Notes under the pieces: model-generated
Seen by the model: the letters and a program-made list of their open reading frames with translations, nothing else
What the model was told of the DNA's origin: nothing
Database searches by the model: none
In this document: positions 37,710 to 46,992 of the stretch, in pieces
Layout: each line of letters starts with the position of its first letter
Position numbering within the stretch: the first letter of the stretch is position 1
Translations under genes and position numbers: made by a program
DNA from: a virus
Direction: 5' to 3' (one strand)
Virus record (IMG/VR): IMGVR_UViG_3300044846_005309
Coordinates: 55,784 to 119,783 of that record
Length of the DNA: 64,000 nt

Positions 37710-39379
37710 CGTAATTCTGCTTTATAATGAGCAAATCTATGGTGATTTATAGGAGATGCTAAAAGTACCGCGCTTTTAATTTTACCTTTTTTAGCCTCTT
37801 GATACATATGAGACATCCAAGTTTGCTCAAAAGGATGATCCCACTTAGTATCGAGAAACATTTTGGTATTACCCTGTCTTGTTACTAGTTGAGGCCAGTT
37901 ACAATAGTATATCTCTCCGTCGGCATAGCTGAGCCCTTCAAGCGTATGTATATTGTTAAATTTAGTCAAAGGCGCATTAGGATCTAAACCAGACTCTGGT
38001 AATTTTGGTTTTTCGGGCCAAAATTGCTCTCTAATTTTTTGCGGAACATTATACCATGTCCATTGAGTTTTGTTGTCGCCGAAAAACTCGGTAAAGCTAA
38101 GTTTTAAAAAGTCATATTTTTGCTTTGCGACAATTTTGTGTATTTTATCGTAAAGATTAGGACAATACCTTGTAAAGCCGGATGCGCACAATTCTTTATT
38201 TTCCTCCTTTAAGAGCATATCATCTTCTAGAAATATATAAAAATCATGATTAGACTGATCAAAATGTTCTGCTATAAATTGACGGCCACCGCAAATACCT
38301 AAATTGTCCTTTTTAATATGTGTAAAATTATACTTTTTACAGAGTTCAGCATACTTAGGAGTAGTCTCAAGGTCAGTACTATTATCCAATAAATAGTTGA
38401 CTGTGTCAGTTATAAACCTAGGCTGCTTTAAATATGATTGTACTAATGTATCAAACTGATCAGGAGAATTAAAAGTAATCACATATAAAGCAGTAGTAGT
38501 ATTGGTAAGATCTAAAGGAATGTTTGTAGCTTTAGGGGTTTCAAGAAATACTTTATCATTTTTTAATTGCTCTGCAAAATACCCTATTAACCCATTGTCT
38601 TCAATCATAAACCTACGATATAATTCAGGTTCAAGATGAGACATAATAGTAAAAATACTCTCTTCAGTACCCATGTAACCTTCTTGAAGAGAATTAGCTA
38701 ACAAATGATAATACATATTGTTAGCTTTTTTTATAGCATCAATATGACCACCAAATAAACCGCCTCTACACACATAAGAAACATAATCCACTTGAGCATA
38801 TTTGTTCATTCCGTTTCTATCAAAGCCATGTATTTCGGTGTTACCTACATACGGAAATGAAAGAAAGAAAAAATCTTTTAAAAATGGAGTAATTTTGTTT
38901 AAAATTTTATCATGTGTAAAATAACCCGGATGCACTGTGTTTGTAATACCTCCATCAAGCCAAATAAAATATTCTGAATTGAAAGGATTAAAACAAGTCT
39001 GATCATGCAGCATAAACATCTTAGACATAACCATAGGGTTATAATATTCTAAGGTAGCCTGTGTACTATTACGCAGCCATTCGGCCTGAGACAGCCACTT
39101 TTCGCTTTTTCTTATATTTTGTATCTTATCGTAAAAATCAAACTTAGTTTTAAACTCTTCTACTTCTTTTATATAGACACGGGTATTTTCTGGTTTGCGA
39201 TTTTGCCAAACAATATTTTCATACTGTTTTTCGATATAAATTGACATATTAACATCGATCTGTAATAACTTTATAAAATTGTCAATATAATGCTGAAAGG
39301 GTCTTTTAAATCCTTCCCCAGCATCATGCCTCTTAAGATCCCAAATACCTGTTACAACTGTTAAATTATTCTTGGTCAT
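37697..39379 (-). CDS. Two-domain glycosyltransferase (HtrL/YibB-like plus GT-A domain)
   Basis: 560 aa. The N-terminal ~280 residues resemble WlaTC/HtrL proteins (VVTGIWDLKRHDAG, SKMFML, YFIWLDGGITNTVHPGYF, GGLFGG). The C-terminal part looks like a GT-A domain (ALYVITFNSPDQFDTLVQSYLKQ, NLGICGGRQFIAEHF, FLEDDMLL). This fusion suggests consecutive sugar transfers. It is the last of four overlapping glycosyltransferase genes downstream of the baseplate genes; the start overlaps the next HtrL-like gene by 14 nt. Confidence 0.72.
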   Translation of the reverse strand: MTKNNLTVVTGIWDLKRHDAGEGFKRPFQHYIDNFIKLLQIDVNMSIYIEKQYENIVWQNRKPENTRVYIKEVEEFKTKFDFYDKIQNIRKSEKWLSQAEWLRNSTQATLEYYNPMVMSKMFMLHDQTCFNPFNSEYFIWLDGGITNTVHPGYFTHDKILNKITPFLKDFFFLSFPYVGNTEIHGFDRNGMNKYAQVDYVSYVCRGGLFGGHIDAIKKANNMYYHLLANSLQEGYMGTEESIFTIMSHLEPELYRRFMIEDNGLIGYFAEQLKNDKVFLETPKATNIPLDLTNTTTALYVITFNSPDQFDTLVQSYLKQPRFITDTVNYLLDNSTDLETTPKYAELCKKYNFTHIKKDNLGICGGRQFIAEHFDQSNHDFYIFLEDDMLLKEENKELCASGFTRYCPNLYDKIHKIVAKQKYDFLKLSFTEFFGDNKTQWTWYNVPQKIREQFWPEKPKLPESGLDPNAPLTKFNNIHTLEGLSYADGEIYYCNWPQLVTRQGNTKMFLDTKWDHPFEQTWMSHMYQEAKKGKIKSAVLLASPINHHRFAHYKAELRKEN

Positions 39380-40259
39380 GTATATGTTTTAAAATTTTGT
39401 AAAAACTATTAGCATCTTCAGTTAAATAACTAGTTATCTCCCCTGGAGAATAAAACCACCACATATCGAATTTATGTAAATCGTACTTTTCAGGAAATAC
39501 TGAATATAAACAATTAAATAAGTGCTCTTCAAAACAATGTATTTTATTGTCTATAGTTCCTTTTAGTAATTTTTCGTATAGAAAAAAGTTTTCTAAAACA
39601 TCTTCCTTATAACCGCCAAATAATCCCGCTACAAGATGGTCTACAATATGAGATTTTTTATTAAATATTTTTTCAGTCAAACTTGCAAGTGCAGAATTGT
39701 CTCCTTGTGCGAGTAAAGAGCAGTAAAACAATTTACCCTTTTGTACCATTTTAGGCAAATTACGGCCTAGTTTAGGATTAAAAATATTGTTGCTATTAAG
39801 TGGGTAATAACGTTCTTTTGGATGGGTTCTTAAAAGTTCTACCCCGCCTACCTTTTCAGGTATTATACCATGATGAGTAAGCCCTGCGTCTATCCACATA
39901 TATATGTCGTCGTTAGTTAAATTTTTTTCTATAGCGTCTTTTAACCAATACATTTTATTGAAACATAAAATTTCATTACGATCGTTAGGTATAGTTTTAT
40001 AAAATGTTTTTTTCCAATTTATGTACTGTTCAAAATGTATGAATTGTTCTAATTCGTACTCGAACACAAATAAATTTTTAAAATACGGGGTTAAGAGCGT
40101 TCTATAATTTTCAACATTTTCTTTTTTACAATATAAAATTAAACTATGCCCTAAATTACCTATATTAATAAGAGAGGGTAAGAAAAACTCTATATCGCGA
40201 CCGCGGCCGCCTATTACAGTTTCACAGTTATTACTATAAATTGCAGTTACAAAAATCAT
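39366..40259 (-). CDS. HtrL/YibB (WlaTC)-like glycosyltransferase
   Basis: 297 aa: FVTAIYSNNCETVIGGRGRDIEFFLPSL, EILCFNKMYWLKDAI, DIYMWIDAGLTHHG (WIDAG motif) and VAGLFGGYKEDV. The same family as the N-terminal half of the preceding protein, so a duplication is likely. Overlaps the GT25 gene by 4 nt. Confidence 0.72.
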   Translation of the reverse strand: MIFVTAIYSNNCETVIGGRGRDIEFFLPSLINIGNLGHSLILYCKKENVENYRTLLTPYFKNLFVFEYELEQFIHFEQYINWKKTFYKTIPNDRNEILCFNKMYWLKDAIEKNLTNDDIYMWIDAGLTHHGIIPEKVGGVELLRTHPKERYYPLNSNNIFNPKLGRNLPKMVQKGKLFYCSLLAQGDNSALASLTEKIFNKKSHIVDHLVAGLFGGYKEDVLENFFLYEKLLKGTIDNKIHCFEEHLFNCLYSVFPEKYDLHKFDMWWFYSPGEITSYLTEDANSFYKILKHIHDQE

Positions 40260-40963
40260 TTTCTTAAGTTTTTACAATGTTCAAAATCCAATAAAGAAGT
40301 TGGCAGTTTATGCGGAGAATATAAATTCCAATTATATGTTATTACATAATGATTATTATCATTTGTAAAGTTTATATCTGAGTATATAGGTCTTTGTGTT
40401 ATGAGCGGGGTAATAGGAGAATATGCTTTACCAAGAGGATAAATAAATTCATCTAAAAATACGTCGATAGGTACTTGGGCGTGATTGGGGTCAGGATCTT
40501 CGTAATAGTCTATAATCTTTTTCGCTACAAAACGGTTATAAATTAACCCCACTGTACCGTATATACCTCTGTGTATATCTAAGTTTTTTAAAGGTAATTC
40601 ACTTAAATTTATTAATTTATCTTCTACTTTACTTACAGGTCTATGAAAAGCAGGTCCTAGATTAATAATATTACAAGACATGTCATTTAATTGTTTATTT
40701 AAAGCCGGTAAAAATTCTTTAACATACGGCATAAAAAATAAATCATCCTCAAAAGTTACAATATATTCATCACTACTTTCCAATAGTTTTCTAGCTATTT
40801 CTTTATGAGATAATAAACAACCAGTATAACTATTTGTATCTATTGCTTCAAACACTCTATACTTCCAATTCATATAGGACATTTCTGCAACAGCACACTT
40901 TAGACGTTCAGGGCGTCTTTTTAAATTTATGACATAAGTAGGATAACTTTCTATATTTTTCAT
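40256..40963 (-). CDS. GT25 (LPS-type) glycosyltransferase
   Basis: 235 aa starting YPTYVINLKRRPERL, with GCLLSHKEIARKLLES and VTFEDDLFF, the classical family 25 blocks (NLxxRxxR, GCxxSH, EDD). These enzymes add galactose or glucose to lipooligosaccharide. Overlaps the upstream GT60-like gene by 4 nt. Confidence 0.87.
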   Translation of the reverse strand: MKNIESYPTYVINLKRRPERLKCAVAEMSYMNWKYRVFEAIDTNSYTGCLLSHKEIARKLLESSDEYIVTFEDDLFFMPYVKEFLPALNKQLNDMSCNIINLGPAFHRPVSKVEDKLINLSELPLKNLDIHRGIYGTVGLIYNRFVAKKIIDYYEDPDPNHAQVPIDVFLDEFIYPLGKAYSPITPLITQRPIYSDINFTNDNNHYVITYNWNLYSPHKLPTSLLDFEHCKNLRK

Positions 40964-42192
40964 ATATTGCCTGTAATAGGTTCAGCCCAACCTTTGCTTA
41001 TACTATGAGGCCACACTATCCAGCTAGATGGTTTAACATCGGTATTAAACTCTCTCCATATTTTACAATATTTGTCTGGATCGTTAAACATACGAGCAAT
41101 TTCCTCTTTATCAGCGTCTCTTCTATATAAATCTTTACCTTCTCCATCCTTAAACGCAACACACCAAAAATCATAATCCTTCTCAGGTACTTGTTCATAC
41201 CTCAGATCTATACAATGTTTAAATATTCTACATATAGAGGCTTCCCAATCAATTACAGGAGGGTTAGGCGGGTAATTTCTATCTAAAGTGTATTGTTGCA
41301 CACCTCTAAGTTTAAAGCTTATTCCAGCGTAGCGTTCATAGTCATGCAAAGTTCTTTCTGTGCCAAAACCATATGGGCCAAAATCTATATCTCTCTTTTC
41401 CCCGTCCATTTCGAAAAGCTTACGGTTACGCAAATGGCATAGATTATTACTTTCTATCCAGGTACTATGATCATCCCAGTGTTTAGTTCTTCCCTTACGA
41501 GTATATTCATGCCAAGCAATAATCTTGTGCGGATGAAAAAGATCATAACCCCACGTGTAAGCTCTTACAGCAATACTAATTTCTTCTCCGTGAAAATAGT
41601 AATTAGGGTCATGAGGCACCTCTTTACAGAACTGTCCTAAAGTAAAACAAAAATGCGCCGAATAAAAACGAGACGGAACAGGCTCAGTTCTTTGCATGTA
41701 ATCATCTATAGAAGCTGGTAAAAAGAAAATGGCGCCTTCAGGTATAAAACGATCAAAATCCATTTTCCAAGGTATCATATGCCTTCCGGCAGGATCGTTT
41801 TCAGGGTCAAAACTTGATATATAACCTGTTAATAAAGGCTTTTTATGTCCTTTTGCCTGTAACTGCTTAAGCATTCCTATTACCGATTCATCCCAATCCT
41901 TAACAAAACGATGATGGGAATCTAGTTGTAAAGTATACGTTTCTCCCTTATATTGTTGCTGTATTAAATTACGTATCCAACACGCTCCTTTAGCTTCTTT
42001 ATAAGGAACATCTAAAATTTGTATATTAGCGAAGTTTTTTAATTCGTCAATATTTTCGTCTTTACTGTGCTGCCACCCTATACAAAAATGCAATCTTTCC
42101 GGATGCTTTGCGTTAGTAATACAGCTTAGAACTGTAGGAACTAGTTGCGGATCTCTATAAGCAGCTATCTGTATAAAAATGGTTTCTTCCAT
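40960..42192 (-). CDS. GlcNAc-transferase-like glycosyltransferase (GT60 type)
   Basis: 410 aa: IFIQIAAYRDPQLVPTVLSCI, GACWIRNLIQQQYKGETYTLQLDSHHRFVKDWD (DSH metal motif), SRFYSAHFCFTLGQF, YYFHGEEISIAVRAYTWGYD and IAWHEYTRKGRTKHW. It matches the GlcNAc/Skp1-type family, which modifies hydroxyproline in eukaryotes and is common in large phages, where proteins or surface glycans may be the acceptor. It follows the spike gene by 42 nt. Confidence 0.82.
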   Translation of the reverse strand: MEETIFIQIAAYRDPQLVPTVLSCITNAKHPERLHFCIGWQHSKDENIDELKNFANIQILDVPYKEAKGACWIRNLIQQQYKGETYTLQLDSHHRFVKDWDESVIGMLKQLQAKGHKKPLLTGYISSFDPENDPAGRHMIPWKMDFDRFIPEGAIFFLPASIDDYMQRTEPVPSRFYSAHFCFTLGQFCKEVPHDPNYYFHGEEISIAVRAYTWGYDLFHPHKIIAWHEYTRKGRTKHWDDHSTWIESNNLCHLRNRKLFEMDGEKRDIDFGPYGFGTERTLHDYERYAGISFKLRGVQQYTLDRNYPPNPPVIDWEASICRIFKHCIDLRYEQVPEKDYDFWCVAFKDGEGKDLYRRDADKEEIARMFNDPDKYCKIWREFNTDVKPSSWIVWPHSISKGWAEPITGNI

Positions 42193-42233
42193 ACGAAGAA
42201 ACTTATAAATGTTAGAGCACTACTCAACTAACT

Positions 42234-44267
42234 TTAACCCGGAACTCCATTAATAGGGCCGTTAGGATTACTATTCAAATTGCCGCCTGCACTGTTATAA
42301 TGTGTAGCCGGGGCGGTTGCAGTAGCAGCAGAAGTTTCTGCGTTAACAGCACCTGCAGCAGCAGTGCGAACAGCGGCAGCATTAGCAACTAAAGTAAGAG
42401 GAAGATTTTTAAAGTAGTGAGTGTGTGGTTGATTAATAGTAAGTACCCCGCCAGAAATCGTACCGCCAGTTATTGTCACTACATTTCCGCTAGAAATAAC
42501 ACCGCCACCTGGTTTAGTTATAATGCCATTACTAATAATAGCATTACTAATAGTGTAGCCTGTATCTTGTATAGTGGTAGATTCTGTAACTTGAAACTCG
42601 TATGGCGCGGTAACATGTTGTAAATAGACTTCCCCGTTAGTATAACTACCGCCCCCTATCACCACATTTTTAGATATACCTAAATTATCATCAATAACAA
42701 CTTGAGCTTTATTACGAGTACGTATAGCTATAATATCCGCTATTACTGAAAGATTAGTGCCTCCGTCAAGATTGAAATCTTCTTTGGAAGCAATATTAAC
42801 TTGTGTACCAGCTATAGCCATAATAGTACCACCTAAATTTATAGGCCCGGTAGTTTTAGTGTCTATACCTCCTGATCCAACCACTAAAGAATATCTATTA
42901 CCAATAGTCTGAGTAAAATTACCTCCTGGCGGGTCGTCGACGTATGTATATTCAATTAAATCTATATCAGCTTCAGTTAATATAGTACCTGAATTATTTA
43001 CGTTTCGAAATTGATTAACTTTTTTAGGGGTATCGTTGATTCTATAACTAGCTACATCATTAAAAATTAATCCTGTATTACTAAATTGATGTTTAGTAAC
43101 TGTTTGTATAAAATTACCGCCGTAGCCGAGTTCTCTTTCTGCTTCAGCTAATGCTTGTACATTAGACTCAATAACCGACTGTAAAGAAGACTTATCTGAG
43201 GTATTTTCAGGCTGAGCTAAGATGTCTGCAATATTTTTATAAACCTCATGCCATTTTTTGAGGGCATTAAAATTTAAACTACCTATTTTTAAAAGATAGT
43301 CTCCTTTTACTATATTATCATAATCTCTACCTATATAATGATTGCTGTGGCCATTAATAGTTTCAAATTTATCCTTTAACGTAAGTTGTTGTAGGTTTTT
43401 TGGGCTAAATAAAGAATTATAAGCATTATTAAATTCTATAAACCCCCCAGCGAAATGGGTAATCTTAAACCGTTCTCTATCCATGGTATTAATAATTTCT
43501 ATAGCAGCACCACGTTGATTAATAACCATTTTATTACGGTAAGTTTGAGTGCTAATATCTTCTCCGCGTATATTAGGACTCATATTTTCAAACGCTCCAG
43601 GGTAATCTTGAGCGCTACCGTCTTCCGTCATGAATATACTTTTAAAATCATCTTCTCCAGAAGCGGATCCGACATAAACCGGATACGTTGCAATACCGTC
43701 TCTAAAAAATACCCAAACATGCGCGCCTACGTTAGGAACAGCAAAGACTCCTTTAGCAGCATTAGAATAGGTTGAAGGCCTGTAACTGCTACCATATGGA
43801 TTGAGTTTAGAGGTTTTATTACTTTGCGTGTCAGTAAAAGCATCCGTCACTCTAAAGTTATATTTTTCAAAAACTGCCCCGGGCTTTTCACCAAAACTTT
43901 CAGCATTAAGTTCATATTCCGTTGCGGTAGTAGAATTATTAGTACCGGTTAAACTAGACGCAAAAGTTGCATCTGAAACTGTAGCTGTTTCATAAAATGC
44001 ATTATACGTACCTGATGCAGACCCACCAGCAATTGGACTGCAATACTCAGCCCACGGAAGCTCGTCTCTCAGTTCGTCTATAATAAGACTTAAATCGGAA
44101 TTAATATTAAGCCCGGGAAATTTAAAATGACGATCTTGTTTTAATTGATTCCATTTATTATATACGTTAATACTAACATGAGGCACCCATACCTTAATAC
44201 GCCCTCTATATTCAGGGTCGTTATTTTGTACGCAAATACCCAAATAAATATTATTATAAGATTTCAT
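42234..44267 (-). CDS. Baseplate central spike protein (gp5-like OB-fold, no lysozyme domain)
   Basis: 677 aa. The N-terminus YLGICVQNNDPEYRGRIKVWVPHV is a gp5-type OB-fold. The middle includes VFAVPNVGAHVWVFFRDGIATYPVYVG. The C-terminal half has repetitive strands (TIMAIAGTQVNIASKEDFNLDGGTNLSVIADIIAIRTRNKAQVVI) suited to a triple-stranded beta-helix, then HTHYF. I see no lysozyme motif between them, unlike T4 gp5. The stop is 1 nt from the upstream gene's ATG overlap. Confidence 0.8.
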   Translation of the reverse strand: MKSYNNIYLGICVQNNDPEYRGRIKVWVPHVSINVYNKWNQLKQDRHFKFPGLNINSDLSLIIDELRDELPWAEYCSPIAGGSASGTYNAFYETATVSDATFASSLTGTNNSTTATEYELNAESFGEKPGAVFEKYNFRVTDAFTDTQSNKTSKLNPYGSSYRPSTYSNAAKGVFAVPNVGAHVWVFFRDGIATYPVYVGSASGEDDFKSIFMTEDGSAQDYPGAFENMSPNIRGEDISTQTYRNKMVINQRGAAIEIINTMDRERFKITHFAGGFIEFNNAYNSLFSPKNLQQLTLKDKFETINGHSNHYIGRDYDNIVKGDYLLKIGSLNFNALKKWHEVYKNIADILAQPENTSDKSSLQSVIESNVQALAEAERELGYGGNFIQTVTKHQFSNTGLIFNDVASYRINDTPKKVNQFRNVNNSGTILTEADIDLIEYTYVDDPPGGNFTQTIGNRYSLVVGSGGIDTKTTGPINLGGTIMAIAGTQVNIASKEDFNLDGGTNLSVIADIIAIRTRNKAQVVIDDNLGISKNVVIGGGSYTNGEVYLQHVTAPYEFQVTESTTIQDTGYTISNAIISNGIITKPGGGVISSGNVVTITGGTISGGVLTINQPHTHYFKNLPLTLVANAAAVRTAAAGAVNAETSAATATAPATHYNSAGGNLNSNPNGPINGVPG

Positions 44268-45088
44268 TAATACTGTATTATTTCTCTTTCCGCGATAAGA
44301 GTGTTAGTGGTTAACTGTTTATAGCTTTGTACGTTAGAATTTGTAAAATTTACATTTATATCTATATCTTCACAAGTTGCACTAACACTCCATGCATATG
44401 GGGTTAATAAATTACCTATAATATTAGTATTAAAAGGTAAGAAGTTAGCTAATTGCGGATAAAGACTATTTATAGATTCTAAAATAGAGTCGCTTGAATT
44501 TACTCTTCTTTCGTAGTCTGTATTAGCCATTATTAAATTACCGTTTACCCCTGAACCAGGAGCTACGTCAGTACCTGTCCCAGGGCCTATTCTTTCTATA
44601 TTATTAACAAAAAGCGTATTAGCTGCTGTGTAAAATTTAATAATACTACTTGATAGTCCATGTACAAGTAAACTATCGATAATAGAACTATATATTTTTG
44701 TATTAGTATTTTCGTTAGTGTTATATGCAGTTAAGTAATATAACGTGCCCACACTTTCTGAAAACAAACGATAATAAAGACTGTCTTCAGTAATTAATCT
44801 ATATACAGTAGGAGAAGAATAATACATTGCTTCATCCCACCAAAACTTACCCCAGAGTACAGGCAGCTCATCTATAGTAGTAGTTATAGAAAATGTTTGG
44901 TTATTTTGAGATATACCTTCAAGTTCTTTAAAAAAATCTACTTTGGATCCAATCGGGTTAGAAGAAAATTGTGTTAAATAATATGCTTTGGTTATATACT
45001 GTTCGGTTTCAAAACCAGGAAAAGTATAGCCATACCAAAATATACTGGTATTATATACATCAAAGGTTCTTACTACAGTAGTAGCCAT
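44267..45088 (-). CDS. Hypothetical baseplate protein
   Basis: 273 aa, rich in Ser, Asn and Tyr, between the spike gene and a hub-like gene and sharing one base with the spike start. Probably a virion component, from operon context only. No family recognised. Confidence 0.65.
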   Translation of the reverse strand: MATTVVRTFDVYNTSIFWYGYTFPGFETEQYITKAYYLTQFSSNPIGSKVDFFKELEGISQNNQTFSITTTIDELPVLWGKFWWDEAMYYSSPTVYRLITEDSLYYRLFSESVGTLYYLTAYNTNENTNTKIYSSIIDSLLVHGLSSSIIKFYTAANTLFVNNIERIGPGTGTDVAPGSGVNGNLIMANTDYERRVNSSDSILESINSLYPQLANFLPFNTNIIGNLLTPYAWSVSATCEDIDINVNFTNSNVQSYKQLTTNTLIAEREIIQY

Positions 45089-45102
45089 CTTATATTATTT
45101 AC

Positions 45103-46629
45103 CTACGCTACCTCATCATCAATCTTAAGATTGCGACTTGCATAAGGTTTAACTGCGGTTATTGTATTGGTGTATCCGGTTTGGGTAAATTCGTGTACAA
45201 CACGCGTAACAAACCATTGGCCTAAAAATTTTTCATCAAAGTCATTATCAATATTGCCTGTAGGTCTGTCTAACCCTATAAAACGATTAACCTGTCTTAA
45301 CGTACTTCCTGGTACATTAAAAGTAAGGCATTCATTTAAGAAGAGCCCGCTTTCAAGCATTACGTTGCGTCCTTCTGGATAGCGTTCTATTTTTGTTTCC
45401 CCGTAAGAATAAGCCGTGTTTATAGTTATTCCTTCAGTTTTATTCTTATTAAGAGCCAACAAAGCATACGGATTTAATGCGTATTTAAATTTGCTAATGT
45501 AATTTTGTTGGAAATAATTTTTGACGTTTTCTATAGTATTTTCTTTTAAATCCATTACGAATTCTTTACGACCTATATGGTTAGAACAAACCGCTGTATT
45601 AACTAACATTGTATTACTGTCTATAGCGGACATGTTAACAAATTGATAATTATTAACTGTGCTTAGCTGTCCCATAGTTACGTTGCGGCGTCCTGTCGGA
45701 TCTGGCGGGGTATAAGGCACAGAAGGTATAATGACACTGTTTGCTTCTGATGAACTAATATAAAATTGTTCAAGTTGATACTCTCCTGCTAAGCGAGAGT
45801 TGTTTACCGCTTTGTTTAAAAGAGAGGTTATAGAAAGTAAATTCCAAGTTTTATCGTATCTATCTCTAAAAAGTATTCCTACATCACCGGAATTTTCACC
45901 TTCTTTTGTGTCACATACATGTCTTTTAACTAAAAAATCTAAATTTGTAGAAACTACACTTTCAACTGTTGGGGTATAAAATATTTTACTAGCACCTATG
46001 TCCCATTCTTCAGAAAATTTTTGAGTACTAAGTTTATTATTAAGAGCGTATTTTATAAGGCTCTGTATAGCAAGACCTGTAGGAACTCTACGCTTTAAAT
46101 CTGGTAGTTGAGAAGAACGTCCGTTATATTCTGGATAGAGTTCATATAAAACTTCATTAGTGCTCCAATTTGCATTTATTTCAGTACAAAACTGATAATC
46201 TGTTTCCCAAAAATATAGTTTTAAATTTTTCTCGCGAGGCTCGTTACCGGGTATATCTTCTGTATCATACACAGTAAAAATATACCTCATATTCCAGAAC
46301 GATGGTTCAAAGACATCTTGTTCTATAAAATTAGTCTCAACAACAGGTTTAATGTTAACAAATAAAAGGTCTCTACCGTCGTTACGAAACTTATAATTAA
46401 GTTCTGGTGGAGTAAATTCATTAGGTCTTTTTTCTAAAACATTGTATCCGTTTTGTAGTACTATGCTGCCTTGTTTGTACCATTCATGAGTACTTTCTTC
46501 TATAATTAAAGACAATATTGAACTCGCATTGATAGGAAACGCAATACCTTGTGTATTATAAAGTGTTATGCTTACTTCATAATCTTGATTATTAAGTCTT
46601 AATCTATTCTTTACAGTATTATTTTCCAT
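45103..46629 (-). CDS. Baseplate hub protein (gp27-like)
   Basis: 508 aa. An N-terminal beta-rich domain (NNQDYEVSITLYNTQGIAFPI) and a C-terminal FLGQWFVTRVVHEFTQTGYTNTITAVKPYASRN, the type of ending seen in gp27/gpD hub proteins. T4 gp27 carries the gp5 spike, and here the spike gene is two genes downstream. Similarity is by pattern, so moderately sure. Confidence 0.65.
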   Translation of the reverse strand: MENNTVKNRLRLNNQDYEVSITLYNTQGIAFPINASSILSLIIEESTHEWYKQGSIVLQNGYNVLEKRPNEFTPPELNYKFRNDGRDLLFVNIKPVVETNFIEQDVFEPSFWNMRYIFTVYDTEDIPGNEPREKNLKLYFWETDYQFCTEINANWSTNEVLYELYPEYNGRSSQLPDLKRRVPTGLAIQSLIKYALNNKLSTQKFSEEWDIGASKIFYTPTVESVVSTNLDFLVKRHVCDTKEGENSGDVGILFRDRYDKTWNLLSITSLLNKAVNNSRLAGEYQLEQFYISSSEANSVIIPSVPYTPPDPTGRRNVTMGQLSTVNNYQFVNMSAIDSNTMLVNTAVCSNHIGRKEFVMDLKENTIENVKNYFQQNYISKFKYALNPYALLALNKNKTEGITINTAYSYGETKIERYPEGRNVMLESGLFLNECLTFNVPGSTLRQVNRFIGLDRPTGNIDNDFDEKFLGQWFVTRVVHEFTQTGYTNTITAVKPYASRNLKIDDEVA

Positions 46630-46991
46630 TATTGCTGTAAGCTTTGTAAAACCGAACGAACATATTCAGGTTTTAATATTTTTAATTTTGTACCAGCTGT
46701 AGGATAGTTTACTGGATTAATAATATGATTTACAGAACAAATTACCCACCAAAGATAAATTGTACCATAGACTTTGTATGATATAAAAGTATAAGGTAAA
46801 TTATCGTTAGGTACTACGTATGTGCTATATACAGTTTCATTTATATCTTCAGGAAAATTAACTTTTCTTAAAATATTATAAAAGTACTGCCCGGCTTTAT
46901 TTTGATATACATTAAAAATATTCTCATACCTAAACTGATCTAAGGTAGGTAGATTATTTATATCGTTTTGTTTTTGAGGATCGTCTGTCAT
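46629..46991 (-). CDS. gp53-like baseplate wedge protein
   Basis: 120 aa: RYENIFNVYQNKAGQYFYNILRKVNFPED, YVVPNDNLPYTFISYKVYGTIYLWWVICSVN, then LKILKPEYVRSVLQS. The Y.W...L.N pattern and terminal LysM-like strand resemble gp53 and related LysM tail proteins that link wedge and hub. It overlaps the hub gene by one base. Confidence 0.55.
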   Translation of the reverse strand: MTDDPQKQNDINNLPTLDQFRYENIFNVYQNKAGQYFYNILRKVNFPEDINETVYSTYVVPNDNLPYTFISYKVYGTIYLWWVICSVNHIINPVNYPTAGTKLKILKPEYVRSVLQSLQQ

Positions 46992-46992
46992 A

